Positions 9,874 through 18,482 are shown, numbered from the stretch's first letter. The stretch is DNA of 35,096 nucleotides from Sutterella seckii (GCF_009183815.1 NZ_WEHX01000016.1:1-35096); one strand, 5' to 3'. Program-made: numbers and translations. The notes: generated by a model not told the origin, from the letters alone.

Positions 9874-11040
9874 ATGAAAAAGACTCTTGCTGCACTCGCC
9901 GTCCTCGGCGCTTTTGCGGGTTCGGCCATGGCCGCTGACGTAACCGTTTACGGCATCGTCGACGTCGGCGTCAAGTATCTTCACACCGATCCGGGTGAGT
10001 CGGGCAAGGACGCTACCGACTCCTTCACCATGTCTTCCGGCAACCAGTCCGGCAGCCGCTTCGGCCTCAAGGGCGTTGAAGACCTCGGCAACGGCATGAG
10101 CGTCGGCTTCGTGCTCGAAAACGGCTTTGCGCTCGACGACGGCACGATCGCTCAGAGTGGCCGTCTCTTCGGCCGTGAAGCGAACCTCTTCGTTCGCGGC
10201 GCCTTCGGCGAACTCTCCTTCGGTCATCTCGGCGCCCTTGACAGCGCCAACGGCTCCTACGGTCTTCTCGGCTATCTCTCGCCCTTCGGCGCTTCGTGGC
10301 CCAACGCTGTTGAATTCAGCACGTACTATGTGGGCGGCGCCCGCATGGACAACACCGTCACCTACAAGTCCCCGAACTTTGCGGGCTTCAACGCTTACGC
10401 TCAGTATTCCTTCGGCATGAACACGAAGGACAAGTTCGGCACCGGCGAAAAAGACAACACGGTTGCTCCGGCTGAAGGCAAGTCGGGCGACACGCGCTAC
10501 GCCGCTCTCGGCGGCACCTATGTGGCCGGTCCGTTCAATCTCGCCGCGTCCGCCGCGCTCTACAACTGGTCGAGCACGGAATATACCGACAACCCCGACA
10601 ACGGCTACACGCTCACTGCCGGCGGCTACTACAACTGCGGCTTTGCGAAGACCTATCTGAGCGCTCAGTACTTCGACAACATGTACAAGAGCTCTTCCAA
10701 CGCTACCGATAAGTTTGGATTTGCCTCTGTCGGCCTTAATAACGAATCCTTCAAGGGCTGGGCGGCTCAGGCCGGCTTTGACATGCCGCTCGCCGGCGGC
10801 ACGGCCATGCTCGCCTTCGGCTATGCGGATACGGAAAGCGCCAACAGCGGCGACAATGAAAAGGGCAACGACAACGAGTTCACCCGCTGGGGCACCTCGG
10901 TCGGCTACACCTACAGCCTGAGCAAGCGCACGAACGTCTACGGCGTCGCGAGCTACTTCCAGGACAAGCAGACGCTTAACAAGGTTGAGACCAAGCCCGA
11001 AACCACCACGGTCTACGTCGGCATGCGTCACAGCTTCTAA
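9874..11040 (+). CDS. Gram-negative general porin (OmpC/Porin_4 type)
   Basis: A 16-stranded trimeric outer-membrane porin is expected, passing small hydrophilic solutes. The first 20 residues form a Sec signal peptide (MKKTLAALAVLG, ending SAMA before ADVTVYGIVDVG). The mature protein starts with the Burkholderiales porin signature DVTVYGIVDVGVKY, contains GSRFGLKGVEDLGNGMSVGF and the constriction-loop area FGRMG-like FGHLGALDS, and ends in the classic C-terminal phenylalanine (VGMRHSF) recognised by the BAM complex. 388 aa is a normal length. It is monocistronic, with its own terminator at 11080. Codon use is strongly biased (for example many GGC and CTC), as in highly expressed genes. The solute specificity cannot be read from the sequence. 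Confidence 0.95.
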   Translation: MKKTLAALAVLGAFAGSAMAADVTVYGIVDVGVKYLHTDPGESGKDATDSFTMSSGNQSGSRFGLKGVEDLGNGMSVGFVLENGFALDDGTIAQSGRLFGREANLFVRGAFGELSFGHLGALDSANGSYGLLGYLSPFGASWPNAVEFSTYYVGGARMDNTVTYKSPNFAGFNAYAQYSFGMNTKDKFGTGEKDNTVAPAEGKSGDTRYAALGGTYVAGPFNLAASAALYNWSSTEYTDNPDNGYTLTAGGYYNCGFAKTYLSAQYFDNMYKSSSNATDKFGFASVGLNNESFKGWAAQAGFDMPLAGGTAMLAFGYADTESANSGDNEKGNDNEFTRWGTSVGYTYSLSKRTNVYGVASYFQDKQTLNKVETKPETTTVYVGMRHSF

Positions 11041-11079
11041 TTGAAGCCTTCAGTGCACTCTTAAGCACCTGAAAAGCTC

Positions 11080-11114
11080 AAAAGGGCGTTTCCATTACGG
11101 AAACGCCCTTTTTT
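11080..11114 (+). terminator. Porin terminator (bidirectional)
   Basis: A perfect 14-bp stem, AAAAGGGCGTTTCC (11080-11093) with GGAAACGCCCTTTT (11099-11112), has a 5-base loop and runs into a T6 tract. It ends the porin transcript. The A-tract on the other side means it could also stop the convergent lysR transcript. Confidence 0.92.
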
Positions 11115-11143
11115 AATGGATGAGGCTACTGCGCCAGAGAGCG

Positions 11144-12130
11144 CTAGGACTTGAATGTCTGCCTCGGGACCGGAGCATGATCCCGTGAAAGCCTGCAGAT
11201 TTCAGACCTCAGCCATTGAAGCGCAAAGTCGCCCTGACTGCGGCTGTGCCAGAGAATCATCGGATTCCATTTTCGAATGTCTTCCGGCCGCCCCTCGGCA
11301 TACGTTATCGGGAGCGATAGTGAAAAGGCGTGTGCGAGCTCTGCAGGCAGAAGCGCATAAGCGTCGGAATCCAGAAGATAGTGCGGCAGAACCAGGAAAT
11401 ACGGCGATTCAATATAGAGGGGGCTCGGAATCTCATGCTTCCAGACGATGTCAATGTTGGACGAAAGCGTTCTCCAGCGAGGGAGCGAAAGCGATGCGTA
11501 CGGATATGGCGCGAGATCCTCTGGGAGCGCTTCGGGTGCGCCAGAGTTTGCGACGCGCTTGCTGAGGGTTTCGATAAGAGGATGATCCTTCCTCATAGCG
11601 AAAACATGTCTGGACTTAAACAGTTCCTGCGATTGAATATCGCCGGGAAGCGCTCGGTCTATATCAAAGCCGAAAGCAAGGTCCGTTGAGCCTTCCCAGA
11701 AGTTCTCGATTGTCCGGCCGACTGACGGACGAATGCGGACATGAAAACCCGGAGCCTTTTTGCGGATGGAGGCGAATACGGGTGCAAGAAGAATCGCTGC
11801 CGCATTGTCGACCATTTCAAAAGTGAAGAGCCTGTCGATCTCCTCCGGCCGGTAATGCTCCTCTATCGTGAGAGAAGCGAGCGCGTCAACCGCACCGGAA
11901 ACACGGGGCGCAAGTTCCTTCATGCGCGTCGTCGGGACAAGAGAATTGCCAGACCGCACAAAAAGTTCATCCCCCAGCACTTCACGGATCTTCGAAAGCC
12001 GGTGTGAGACTTTTGGAATAGACCAGCCCAGAGTGAGCGAAGCGCTCGTGAGTGATGCCGTCCTGAGGAGCGTCTGCAGAAGCTTTAGATCCGAGAGCGT
12101 GAGGTCGTCGAGAGTGGCAGAGGGCTTCAT
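11144..12130 (-). CDS. LysR-family transcriptional regulator
   Basis: DNA-binding transcription factor of 328 aa. The N-terminal winged helix-turn-helix is seen at about residues 10-70 (TLSDLKLLQTLLRTASLTSA, then GWSIPKVSHRLSKIRE and GDELFVRSGNSLVPT), followed by a periplasmic-binding-like effector domain from about residue 95 (FTFEMVDNAAAILLAPVFASI). AGGAGA lies 8 bases before the ATG. It is downstream of, and on the same strand as, the sulfotransferase and second porin, so it may regulate that locus. The porin terminator at 12151-12184 lies between, so it probably has some independent transcription. Its ligand is unknown; an aromatic sulfate ester or phenol would fit the neighbours (inference). 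Confidence 0.9.
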   Translation of the reverse strand: MKPSATLDDLTLSDLKLLQTLLRTASLTSASLTLGWSIPKVSHRLSKIREVLGDELFVRSGNSLVPTTRMKELAPRVSGAVDALASLTIEEHYRPEEIDRLFTFEMVDNAAAILLAPVFASIRKKAPGFHVRIRPSVGRTIENFWEGSTDLAFGFDIDRALPGDIQSQELFKSRHVFAMRKDHPLIETLSKRVANSGAPEALPEDLAPYPYASLSLPRWRTLSSNIDIVWKHEIPSPLYIESPYFLVLPHYLLDSDAYALLPAELAHAFSLSLPITYAEGRPEDIRKWNPMILWHSRSQGDFALQWLRSEICRLSRDHAPVPRQTFKS

Positions 12131-12147
12131 GGGGGTCTCCTAACGCA

Positions 12148-12184
12148 AGAAAGGATCCGGTGCCGCGACAGACTCCGGATCCTT
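12148..12184 (-). terminator. Terminator after the second porin
   Basis: A perfect 10-bp inverted repeat, AAGGATCCGG (12151-12160) and CCGGATCCTT (12175-12184), has a 14-base loop. On the minus strand it is followed by TTTCTT, so it probably ends or attenuates the porin transcript before lysR. Confidence 0.7.
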
Positions 12185-12227
12185 CGATATGCAACTTACA
12201 TCGGTAACAGGGAATTCTGCCCGACGA

Positions 12228-13415
12228 TCAGAAGAAGTGCGTGATGCCGGCCATCACCTGCGACGAATTCGGGTCCGAGCTGTCGGAGAAGTTCTTGGTA
12301 TCAAAGAGCCCCGATCCGTGCGTCCAGTTGGCGGAAGCGTAGAGGTGCGTATGCTTGCTGAGCGGGTATTCGTAGGCGGCGCCCACGAGGTAGCGCTTCA
12401 GATCGGTTTCCTGGCCTTCTGTCACGTGCCCCTTGTATTCCCAGTCGTCGTATGCAGTCGTGAGATAGAGGTCGCCTCCTGCAACCTTGATCTGGGCGTT
12501 GATGCTTGCAACGTACCCGTCGAACCCTCTACCGGAAATGCCTGTCTGATTGTCGGCGCCCAGGTTCGCAGTTCCGATGAGCTTAACGGGTGAATGAACA
12601 GGCGTGCCGGGTGCGTTGTAGACATTCCTGAAGTACTGTCCCATGACGAAAAGGCGCACGTCTTTGACAACAGGGAAATTAACCGTAAGGCTTCCGATGG
12701 TCGTGTCCTCGCCGTAGTCGGCAGGAGAATTATGCGTGTTCATGATGCGGTCAAGCGTGCCGACCGTGGTAAGCGACTCATTCTTGATGCGGAAGGCTAT
12801 GGAAGCTCTGCGCGTGTTGTAGCGCTCCTTAGCATTCTCGACGCCCGGAACCGGATTGGTACCCGTCTGGAAGGAATACTGCGCATAGAGCTGAACGCCC
12901 GGACCGAATTTCGGTGAAGCATAGGAAATTGTATTGTCGAGACGATCTCCGCCGACCATCCAGTGAACGCCTCCGGAACGACCCCAGCCAAACCCAAAGG
13001 GTGTGGCCTCAAGGCCGAAGATGCCCCAGTGACCGAAGGGGGATGTCAGTGCTCCCATGCGGCCGAAGGCGATTTCACCGTAAGGACCTTCGAGCGCCAG
13101 GGATGATTCTCCGCCGAAGAGCCGGTTGAAGCGCATGGCGCCGTTATCCGATTCGAAGAGGTTTTCAAGCAGAAGCTTGACCTTCGTGCCGTTGCCGAGA
13201 TCTTCGGTACCCCTCAATCCGACGCGGGGCCCGAGGTTGATGCCGAATTCTTCGTAGGCGCGGGTCTGGCTGTCGCCCGTGCCCATTTTGTTGTTTTCAA
13301 TAATGATGCCGGTATCGATGATGCCGTACATCTTCACGTCGGCAGCCTGAACGGAGAGAGCGGCTACAGACAGCGCCGCGAGGCAGAAGAGAGATCTCGC
13401 GAATTGACGTTGCAT
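12228..13415 (-). CDS. Gram-negative general porin, second copy
   Basis: Outer-membrane porin of 395 aa. A signal peptide (MQRQFARSLFCLAALSVAAL, cleaved after VQA) precedes ADVKMYGIIDTGI. GPRVGLRGTEDLGNGTKVKL and FGRMGALTS follow the same plan as the porin at 9874-11040, and it ends in the typical Phe (GITHFF). The two porins are clearly paralogous, but diverged. This copy lies directly downstream of the arylsulfate sulfotransferase, separated by 111 bases carrying a 12-bp perfect hairpin. A dedicated uptake channel for the sulfotransferase substrates is a reasonable inference. The start is the ATG at 13415 with a weak GGAA upstream. Confidence 0.93.
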   Translation of the reverse strand: MQRQFARSLFCLAALSVAALSVQAADVKMYGIIDTGIIIENNKMGTGDSQTRAYEEFGINLGPRVGLRGTEDLGNGTKVKLLLENLFESDNGAMRFNRLFGGESSLALEGPYGEIAFGRMGALTSPFGHWGIFGLEATPFGFGWGRSGGVHWMVGGDRLDNTISYASPKFGPGVQLYAQYSFQTGTNPVPGVENAKERYNTRRASIAFRIKNESLTTVGTLDRIMNTHNSPADYGEDTTIGSLTVNFPVVKDVRLFVMGQYFRNVYNAPGTPVHSPVKLIGTANLGADNQTGISGRGFDGYVASINAQIKVAGGDLYLTTAYDDWEYKGHVTEGQETDLKRYLVGAAYEYPLSKHTHLYASANWTHGSGLFDTKNFSDSSDPNSSQVMAGITHFF

Positions 13416-13460
13416 GATGCAAGTTCCGGGAAAAGAGAAATCTGAGGATGAGTTCAGCCA

Positions 13461-13492
13461 CGCTGCTGCCGAAAGAGGGGTCGGCAGCAGCG
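13461..13492 (-). repeat. 12-bp perfect inverted repeat between assT and porin
   Basis: CGCTGCTGCCGA (13461-13472) pairs with TCGGCAGCAGCG (13481-13492) around an 8-base purine loop. No T-tract follows on either strand, so it is not a standard terminator. It may stabilise the upstream mRNA 3' end, attenuate read-through between the two genes, or bind a protein. Confidence 0.7.
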
Positions 13493-13526
13493 GTGAACAT
13501 TCAGTTATGCAAGGCTGAAGGAAGGA

Positions 13527-15359
13527 TCAGCGCGCCTGCCTGGCAGTGGGCTTGAAAGCTTCCTTGACGGAGAAAGGCCAGGCCTGATAACCAAAGGTGT
13601 CCTTCAGATGAATCACGACGGAGGGCTCTTTCGCGCCCCAGGCAAATTCCGTGATAAAGGGCGAGGGCATAGCCTTGCCATGGCTCACGCGCATGCCGGC
13701 GGTTGAGAAGTAGCCGACAACGGAATCCTTATCCTCGGCGTATTCGCAGAGACCGGTAACGGGGCTGAAGTATTCGTGTCCCTTTTCCTTGCCGTACTCC
13801 CAGACCTGTTCGATCGTCATCTTCGCTTCGTCAACCTTATAGACCACAAGTCGCGAATACTTCATGTCAGGAAGCGGAGGCTGCTCCATGCCGCGGCCGT
13901 CGCCGTTATCAAAGACGGTGAGGTAGACAATGCCCTTCTTCGACTTCGCGTCGATTCGCCATGCAGTGTGCTGAGTCCACGTCCAGTCGAAATTCTTTTC
14001 GCAATGGTTGGTGTTCTCATCGCACGCAATCGGTTTGCCCTCGGCATCCACCGGCGTGAGCAGCTTCGACTTGAATGCGTCTTTCCAGCCTTCGTGGCTG
14101 CCGATGATCCACTTCACCTTTTTATCGCGGCCGATCTTGATAATTGCAGATTGATGGCGGGAGCTCACGATGATGGAGTCGTCGGTCGGATCGTAATCGA
14201 CAGAGTTGACGTGCGCCCAGTTGCGGCCCGGGCCGGAACCAAGGATGTCGCCGAAGTTGTCGGACTTATCCAGCTCTGCGAGCTCCTTGTCGCTCATCGT
14301 CTGGCCGGCCTTGGCCACATCGATGTTGAGGCAGACGGCGCCCTGATCGAGCGTCTTGATGACCGTGCTGCGGTACGGATCGAGAATATTGTTGAGATTC
14401 CAATCGTCAACCACTTCGCCTGATTCGTTCACTTCGATCATCACATCGCGGACGGTGCGGACGTTCTTGCCGTCAGCGCGCTTGTAGTTGGCGTCGGACA
14501 CGCGGATGAGATAGTTGCCGTTCTGCATCGGCACCATAGCATGCGAAAAGTCGTCGTAACCTTCCGGGAGCATGCGATTGAAGATCTTGCGGCCAAGAAT
14601 GTCGTATTTGGCGTAGCGCTGGCCGTAACCCCAGGTAAGAGCACCGTCAGGGTTCTGACGGAAGCCCATCATGACGCCGCCCCATTCAATCGAATTGCCG
14701 TTGTAGATCGAATCGGGCAGGAGATACCAGCGCAGTTCACCCGTTGAGTCAATGATGCCCACCTCGGGAGCGCCGCCCCACTGCAGAGCACCGCCTGCCG
14801 GGTTGTTCCAGACGGCTCGTCCTCCGCGCGGATTATTTTCAAGAATATTGTTGACGAAGTAGAGGCGGTCCTTAAACTTCCTGTCCATCTTGAGGACCTT
14901 GGCCTGGAACCAGCCGCCCGTCTGCAGGTCAGTGCCGTCGCTGCCGACATAAGCCGGACCGGCATAGATCTTGTAGTTTTCCTTCACCTTTTCTGCCGTA
15001 CGAGCCGCATCATTCGAAATTCGGGTGTAGGAAACCTCAACCGTGTTCTGATAATCGGCATAAAGTCCGAAGACGGGAATGCCGCCGTGCGTGCGGCAGA
15101 TGCGGTCTTCGACTGCGTAGGCGATTTCCTGACCGCCCTTCTTCGGCACCACGCGAACGGAAACGTCCTTCAGCTCATAACCGCCGTTGCCGATAATCGC
15201 AGTGAGCGGGGCAATGCGGTAGGGATTAACGAATACCTCGCCAATCTTGCCCTGAGCCTGGAAATGCACGGCAGGACCCGACGGTCCGCCTGCAGCCTGC
15301 AGAGCGCTCGAGACGGAAAGAGCGGCAATAGAGAGAAGAAACTGGCGCTTCGTTAGCAT
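13527..15359 (-). CDS. assT: Arylsulfate sulfotransferase (AssT), periplasmic
   Basis: PAPS-independent enzyme that moves a sulfate group from an aryl sulfate donor to a phenolic acceptor by a ping-pong mechanism through a sulfo-histidine. The 610-aa product has a Sec signal peptide (MLTKRQFLLSIAALSVSSAL, cleaved after QA). Putative active-site residues are His273 (FSHAMVP), His383 (WAHVNSVDYDP), Arg401 (SSRHQSA) and His464 (TQHTAW). Their spacing (110, 18, 63) closely follows the His252/His356/Arg374/His436 set known from E. coli CFT073 AssT. Cys446 and Cys453 lie just before the catalytic His, where the E. coli enzyme has its DsbL-dependent disulfide. No dsbL/dsbI pair adjoins it here. GGAGAATCCCC precedes the ATG; assT, porin and lysR follow in one direction. 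Confidence 0.93.
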   Translation of the reverse strand: MLTKRQFLLSIAALSVSSALQAAGGPSGPAVHFQAQGKIGEVFVNPYRIAPLTAIIGNGGYELKDVSVRVVPKKGGQEIAYAVEDRICRTHGGIPVFGLYADYQNTVEVSYTRISNDAARTAEKVKENYKIYAGPAYVGSDGTDLQTGGWFQAKVLKMDRKFKDRLYFVNNILENNPRGGRAVWNNPAGGALQWGGAPEVGIIDSTGELRWYLLPDSIYNGNSIEWGGVMMGFRQNPDGALTWGYGQRYAKYDILGRKIFNRMLPEGYDDFSHAMVPMQNGNYLIRVSDANYKRADGKNVRTVRDVMIEVNESGEVVDDWNLNNILDPYRSTVIKTLDQGAVCLNIDVAKAGQTMSDKELAELDKSDNFGDILGSGPGRNWAHVNSVDYDPTDDSIIVSSRHQSAIIKIGRDKKVKWIIGSHEGWKDAFKSKLLTPVDAEGKPIACDENTNHCEKNFDWTWTQHTAWRIDAKSKKGIVYLTVFDNGDGRGMEQPPLPDMKYSRLVVYKVDEAKMTIEQVWEYGKEKGHEYFSPVTGLCEYAEDKDSVVGYFSTAGMRVSHGKAMPSPFITEFAWGAKEPSVVIHLKDTFGYQAWPFSVKEAFKPTARQAR

Positions 15360-15382
15360 GGGGATTCTCCGTTTGTACAGAT

Positions 15383-15428
15383 TCTCTAATCGAATTTCTT
15401 CCTGAAAACAAATGGTTGGAAGAAATTC
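15383..15428 (-). promoter_or_regulatory. Promoter and palindromic operator of assT
   Basis: A perfect 11-bp inverted repeat, GAATTTCTTCC (15392-15402) and GGAAGAAATTC (15418-15428), has a 15-base spacer and lies 33-69 bases before the assT start. On the minus strand a TTGTTT (15406-15411) sits between the arms, and a TAGAGA (15383-15388) lies 17 bases downstream of it, a plausible -35/-10 pair. A dyad that straddles the -35 is a good candidate operator, possibly for the LysR protein encoded downstream (inference). Confidence 0.5.
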
Positions 15429-15512
15429 TTAGTGTGACTAGTACTTTAGGTGGAACCCATTCATACGTAAATCGGAGGATACCGAAACGCAGATGATCGC
15501 CGCCTCAAGACG

Positions 15513-15533
15513 GTTTTTCTAAAACAGAAAAAC
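15513..15533 (-). terminator. Weak AT-rich hairpin after the DUF456 gene
   Basis: GTTTTTCT (15513-15520) pairs with AGAAAAAC (15526-15533) around AAAAC. It lies about 50 bases downstream of the DUF456 stop and could serve as a weak terminator for that transcript. Confidence 0.35.
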
Positions 15534-15585
15534 GCGTCGGTCGAGCTTTCTCATGGATGGCTTTTTGATTCCGGCAAATCCAGCT

Positions 15586-16095
15586 TTATGCCGTGAGATA
15601 GACGAAGAAGAGAATCCCCGTCATGGCGAAGGCAAGCGCAACCTTGACTGCAGTCCCTACGATCATGCCGATCCAGGTGGCGACGCCCACGCGGCCCGCG
15701 TGAATCAAATCGCGCTTGGCCCAGAATTCGCCGATCGCAGCGCCGATAAGCGGCATGAAGAGAAGACCGAAAAGCCCCATGAACATGCCGAGCACCGTGC
15801 CGACAAGCGAACCGATGATGCCCGCTTTTGAAGCCCCTGCCTTCTGAGCGCCCGCCGTCTGCGCCACCGAATCCACAATGACGCCGATGACGGCCAGCAC
15901 CGCGAGAAAGAGAATCGTCTTCCAGCCCACCTTGTCGTAGTTGTCCGCCCAGCCGATAAGCCAGGCGCCGCCCGCGATCATGGGGAGACCCGGAATCGCC
16001 GGCACAATCGTGCCCGCAAACCCAAGCGCAATCAGAACGAAAGCACCGAGCCAGCAGGCGAGCGCAAACCAGTCAATGCTTGTGAGCCATTCCAT
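15586..16095 (-). CDS. DUF456 family membrane protein
   Basis: Small integral membrane protein of 169 aa and unknown function. The sequence shows the DUF456 pattern: a hydrophobic N-terminal hairpin with FAGTIVPAIPGLPMIAGG at about residues 27-44, a second pair of helices, a glycine-rich helix (SLVGTVLGMFMGLFGLLFMP) and a final helix ending at the C-terminus, giving about five or six membrane segments. The loop between helices is rich in Ala, Gly and Lys (QTAGAQKAGASKAG), as is usual for the family. It starts 5 bases after the dnaB stop and is probably co-transcribed with it. No specific role can be assigned. Confidence 0.85.
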   Translation of the reverse strand: MEWLTSIDWFALACWLGAFVLIALGFAGTIVPAIPGLPMIAGGAWLIGWADNYDKVGWKTILFLAVLAVIGVIVDSVAQTAGAQKAGASKAGIIGSLVGTVLGMFMGLFGLLFMPLIGAAIGEFWAKRDLIHAGRVGVATWIGMIVGTAVKVALAFAMTGILFFVYLTA

Positions 16096-16100
16096 TTTTC

Positions 16101-17498
16101 TTACTCCTCGATGCCGCCCCAGTAGCCTTCGTCCGCCGAAGGTTCGAAGCGCGTATTGCCGCCGAGGAACGTCATGCGAAGCGTGCCGATCGGGCCGTTA
16201 CGCTGCTTGGCGATGATGATCTCGGCCAAATTCTTGTCGGGCGTATCTTTGTTGTAGACGACGTCGCGATAGATGAACATGATCACGTCCGCGTCCTGTT
16301 CGATTGCGCCCGATTCGCGAAGGTCGGACATCACCGGACGGCGGTCCGTGCGGCTGTCGACCGAACGGTTCAGCTGCGAGAGCGCAATCACCGGCACGCG
16401 GAGTTCCTTCGCGAGCGCCTTGAGGCCTCGGGAGATTTCGGAGAGCTGCTGCGCGCGGTTGTCCTGCGCGTTTCTGCTCTGAGACCCCATGAGCTGCAGG
16501 TAGTCGACGACGACGAGCCCCAGGGGACCCGCCTGGTTGACCAAGCGCCGCGTACGGCTCGAAAGCTCCGTAATCGTGAGCGCAGGCGTGTCGTCGATAA
16601 AGATGGGCTTCTCTTCAAGACGGTGAAGCGCCGCCGTGAAGTTGTCCCAGTCCTCATCATCCAACTGCCCCTTTCTCAATTTCTGCGCATCAATGTGACC
16701 GACGGAAGAAATCATGCGCTGCGTCAGCTGGTCCGCGCCCATTTCCATCGAGAAGACCGCTACCGGAAGCTCCTGAACGATGCCGACGTTTTCAGCAATA
16801 TTGAGCGCGAATGAGGTTTTGCCCATCGAGGGGCGCCCGGCGATGATGATGAGGTCGCCTCGCTGAAGACCCGCCGTCACGAAGTCGAGGTTCCGGTAGC
16901 CCGAGGAGACGCCCGTCACCTCGGACGAGTCCTTTGTCTGGTAGAGCTCAATCACGCGCGCGGAAACGTCGCGCACAAGCGTCGCAAGGGGCTGAAATCC
17001 ACGCTGGCTGCGGGAATTCCGCTCATTGATGGCGAGCACCTCTTTTTCGGCTTCATCCAGAATTTCGCGGGTCTCCCGTCCTTCGGGCGAGAGCGCATTC
17101 GTAACGATCTTGTCGCCCACGGTAATCAGCTGCCGCAGGACGGACTTGTCGTGAACGATCTCCGCATAGCGGCGGATATTGGCCGCGGAGGGAGAGTTGT
17201 TCGCGAGCTCCATGAGGTAGGGGAGGCCCCCGGCCTCCACATCCATGCCTGAACCCTTCAGGCTCTCATAGACCGTAAGGTAGTCCGCCGGGTGGCTTCC
17301 CTGAATGAGCTTGGCGATTTCCTCGTAGATGAGGCGGTGATCGCGCCGATAGAAATCCTCGGGACGAATGACGTCGACCACGCTGTCGAGCGCGGAATTA
17401 TCCACCATCAATCCGCCGAGAATAGCCTGCTCGGAGAGAATGCTCTGCGGGGGCTTTCGTACGGCCAGAGCGGCATCATCCTGAATGTCTTCGGTCAT
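16101..17498 (-). CDS. dnaB: Replicative DNA helicase DnaB
   Basis: Hexameric 5'-3' helicase that unwinds the chromosome at the replication fork and binds DnaG primase through its N-terminal domain. From ATG 17498 the product is 465 aa, close to the 471 aa of E. coli. The N-terminal DnaB_N region begins PPQSILSEQAILGGLM. The RecA-like C-terminal domain has Walker A GRPSMGKTS at about residues 221-229, the Walker B segment LGLVVVDYLQLM, the arginine-finger region SDLRESGAIEQDADVIMFI and the terminal RNGPIGT motif. The frame is open 63 codons further upstream, but that stretch crosses the rplI operon terminator and has no DnaB character, so the internal start is preferred. No strong ribosome-binding site is visible. 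Confidence 0.95.
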   Translation of the reverse strand: MTEDIQDDAALAVRKPPQSILSEQAILGGLMVDNSALDSVVDVIRPEDFYRRDHRLIYEEIAKLIQGSHPADYLTVYESLKGSGMDVEAGGLPYLMELANNSPSAANIRRYAEIVHDKSVLRQLITVGDKIVTNALSPEGRETREILDEAEKEVLAINERNSRSQRGFQPLATLVRDVSARVIELYQTKDSSEVTGVSSGYRNLDFVTAGLQRGDLIIIAGRPSMGKTSFALNIAENVGIVQELPVAVFSMEMGADQLTQRMISSVGHIDAQKLRKGQLDDEDWDNFTAALHRLEEKPIFIDDTPALTITELSSRTRRLVNQAGPLGLVVVDYLQLMGSQSRNAQDNRAQQLSEISRGLKALAKELRVPVIALSQLNRSVDSRTDRRPVMSDLRESGAIEQDADVIMFIYRDVVYNKDTPDKNLAEIIIAKQRNGPIGTLRMTFLGGNTRFEPSADEGYWGGIEE

Positions 17499-17614
17499 CT
17501 GTGGTTCGGGTTTTCGAAAAGGAAGCGGGGCAGAATTATCGGGGATTTCGTCTGCGGCGTCTCTAGCATCAATCGATCTTTGCCGAAACTTGCAATTTTT
17601 ATCTTTGCCGCGGA

Positions 17615-17662
17615 CAAAAAGAAAGGCTCCCCGCTGGAAGTGAATCCTTTGGAGAGCCTTTT
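17615..17662 (-). terminator. Terminator of the rpsF-priB-rpsR-rplI operon
   Basis: AAAGGCTC (17622-17629) pairs with GAGCCTTT (17654-17661). On the minus strand the stem is followed by CTTTTTG. It lies about 70 bases after the rplI stop and before the chosen dnaB start. Confidence 0.65.
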
Positions 17663-17728
17663 CCGGCTTACAGCTCGCAGGCTTCAAGGAAGCTCTGAAG
17701 CTGAAGATCCCTGGTGTGACGGAGGAAA

Positions 17729-18178
17729 TTATTCCTCAGCAACAACCTTGACCGTGATGTCGGCGGTGATGTCCGTCATCAGACCGATCGTGATCGTGTA
17801 GTCGCCGGTCGCCTTGATGGCGCCGAGCGGCGTACGAACCTGGGACTTCTTGATCTGAAAGCCGAGCTTGTCGACCGCTTCAGCGATGTCGGCGTTCGTG
17901 ACGGAGCCGAAAAGACGGCCGTCGACGCCGCACTTGGAGGCGATGACGACTTCGGCGCCGTTCAGCTTGCCGGCGAGTTCCTGAGCAGCAGCAACGCGTT
18001 CAGCCTGAGCCTTTTCGAGCTCGGCGCGGCGGGCTTCAAACTCAGCGATAGCCTGCTTGGTGGCGCGCTTGGCGTGACCCTGGGGGATCAGGAAGTTGCG
18101 GCCGTAGCCATCCTTAACCTTGACGATGTCGCCCAGGTCGCCGAGATGCGTGATCTTTTCGAGCAGAATAACTTGCAT
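17729..18178 (-). CDS. rplI: 50S ribosomal protein L9
   Basis: L9 binds 23S rRNA at the base of the L1 stalk and limits frameshifting. The 149-aa product starts [20 protein letters not shown] and contains the N-domain motif [17 protein letters not shown], the long connecting helix at about residues 40-75 and a C-terminal domain ending KVVAEE. Length and layout are those of the family. GGGAG lies about 9 bases before the ATG. It is the last gene of the rpsF-priB-rpsR-rplI operon and is followed by a terminator-like hairpin. Confidence 0.97.
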   Translation of the reverse strand: MQVILLEKITHLGDLGDIVKVKDGYGRNFLIPQGHAKRATKQAIAEFEARRAELEKAQAERVAAAQELAGKLNGAEVVIASKCGVDGRLFGSVTNADIAEAVDKLGFQIKKSQVRTPLGAIKATGDYTITIGLMTDITADITVKVVAEE

Positions 18179-18197
18179 TTGAAAATTCTCCCGTCGA

Positions 18198-18470
18198 TTA
18201 CTGGTTGTCCGTGTAGGGCAGGAGGGCGAGGAAGCGGGCGCGCTTGATGGCCGTATCGAGCTGGCGCTGGTAGTGCGCCTTCGTGCCGGTCAGGCGAGCC
18301 GGCATGATCTTGCCGTTTTCCTGGATGAAGTCGCGCAGCGTCTCGACATCCTTGTAGTCGATCTGCTCAACGTGTTCAGCCGTGAAGCGGCAGAACTTCT
18401 TGCGCTTGAAAAGGGAATTTTGCTGGTTCGAACGGCGGGGCTTGCCCTTGCCCTTAGCACCAAAAGCCAT
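18198..18470 (-). CDS. rpsR: 30S ribosomal protein S18
   Basis: S18 sits on the platform of the 30S subunit beside S6. The 90-aa protein has a basic N-terminus ([11 protein letters not shown]), the conserved [12 protein letters not shown] segment, then [23 protein letters not shown] and the C-terminal core [24 protein letters not shown]. It stands 12 bases after priB and 19 bases before rplI in the usual gene order. Confidence 0.97.
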   Translation of the reverse strand: MAFGAKGKGKPRRSNQQNSLFKRKKFCRFTAEHVEQIDYKDVETLRDFIQENGKIMPARLTGTKAHYQRQLDTAIKRARFLALLPYTDNQ

Positions 18471-18482
18471 TTGATGACCTCT

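Noticed and set aside
9826-11031. A 401-codon frame antisense to the first porin
   Set aside because: The porin has a signal peptide, the typical strand pattern and a C-terminal Phe; the antisense product is a Val/Ala/Glu-rich shadow.
17499-17687. A 63-codon N-terminal extension of dnaB
   Set aside because: It runs through the ribosomal-operon terminator and has no similarity to DnaB. The start at 17498 gives the normal length.
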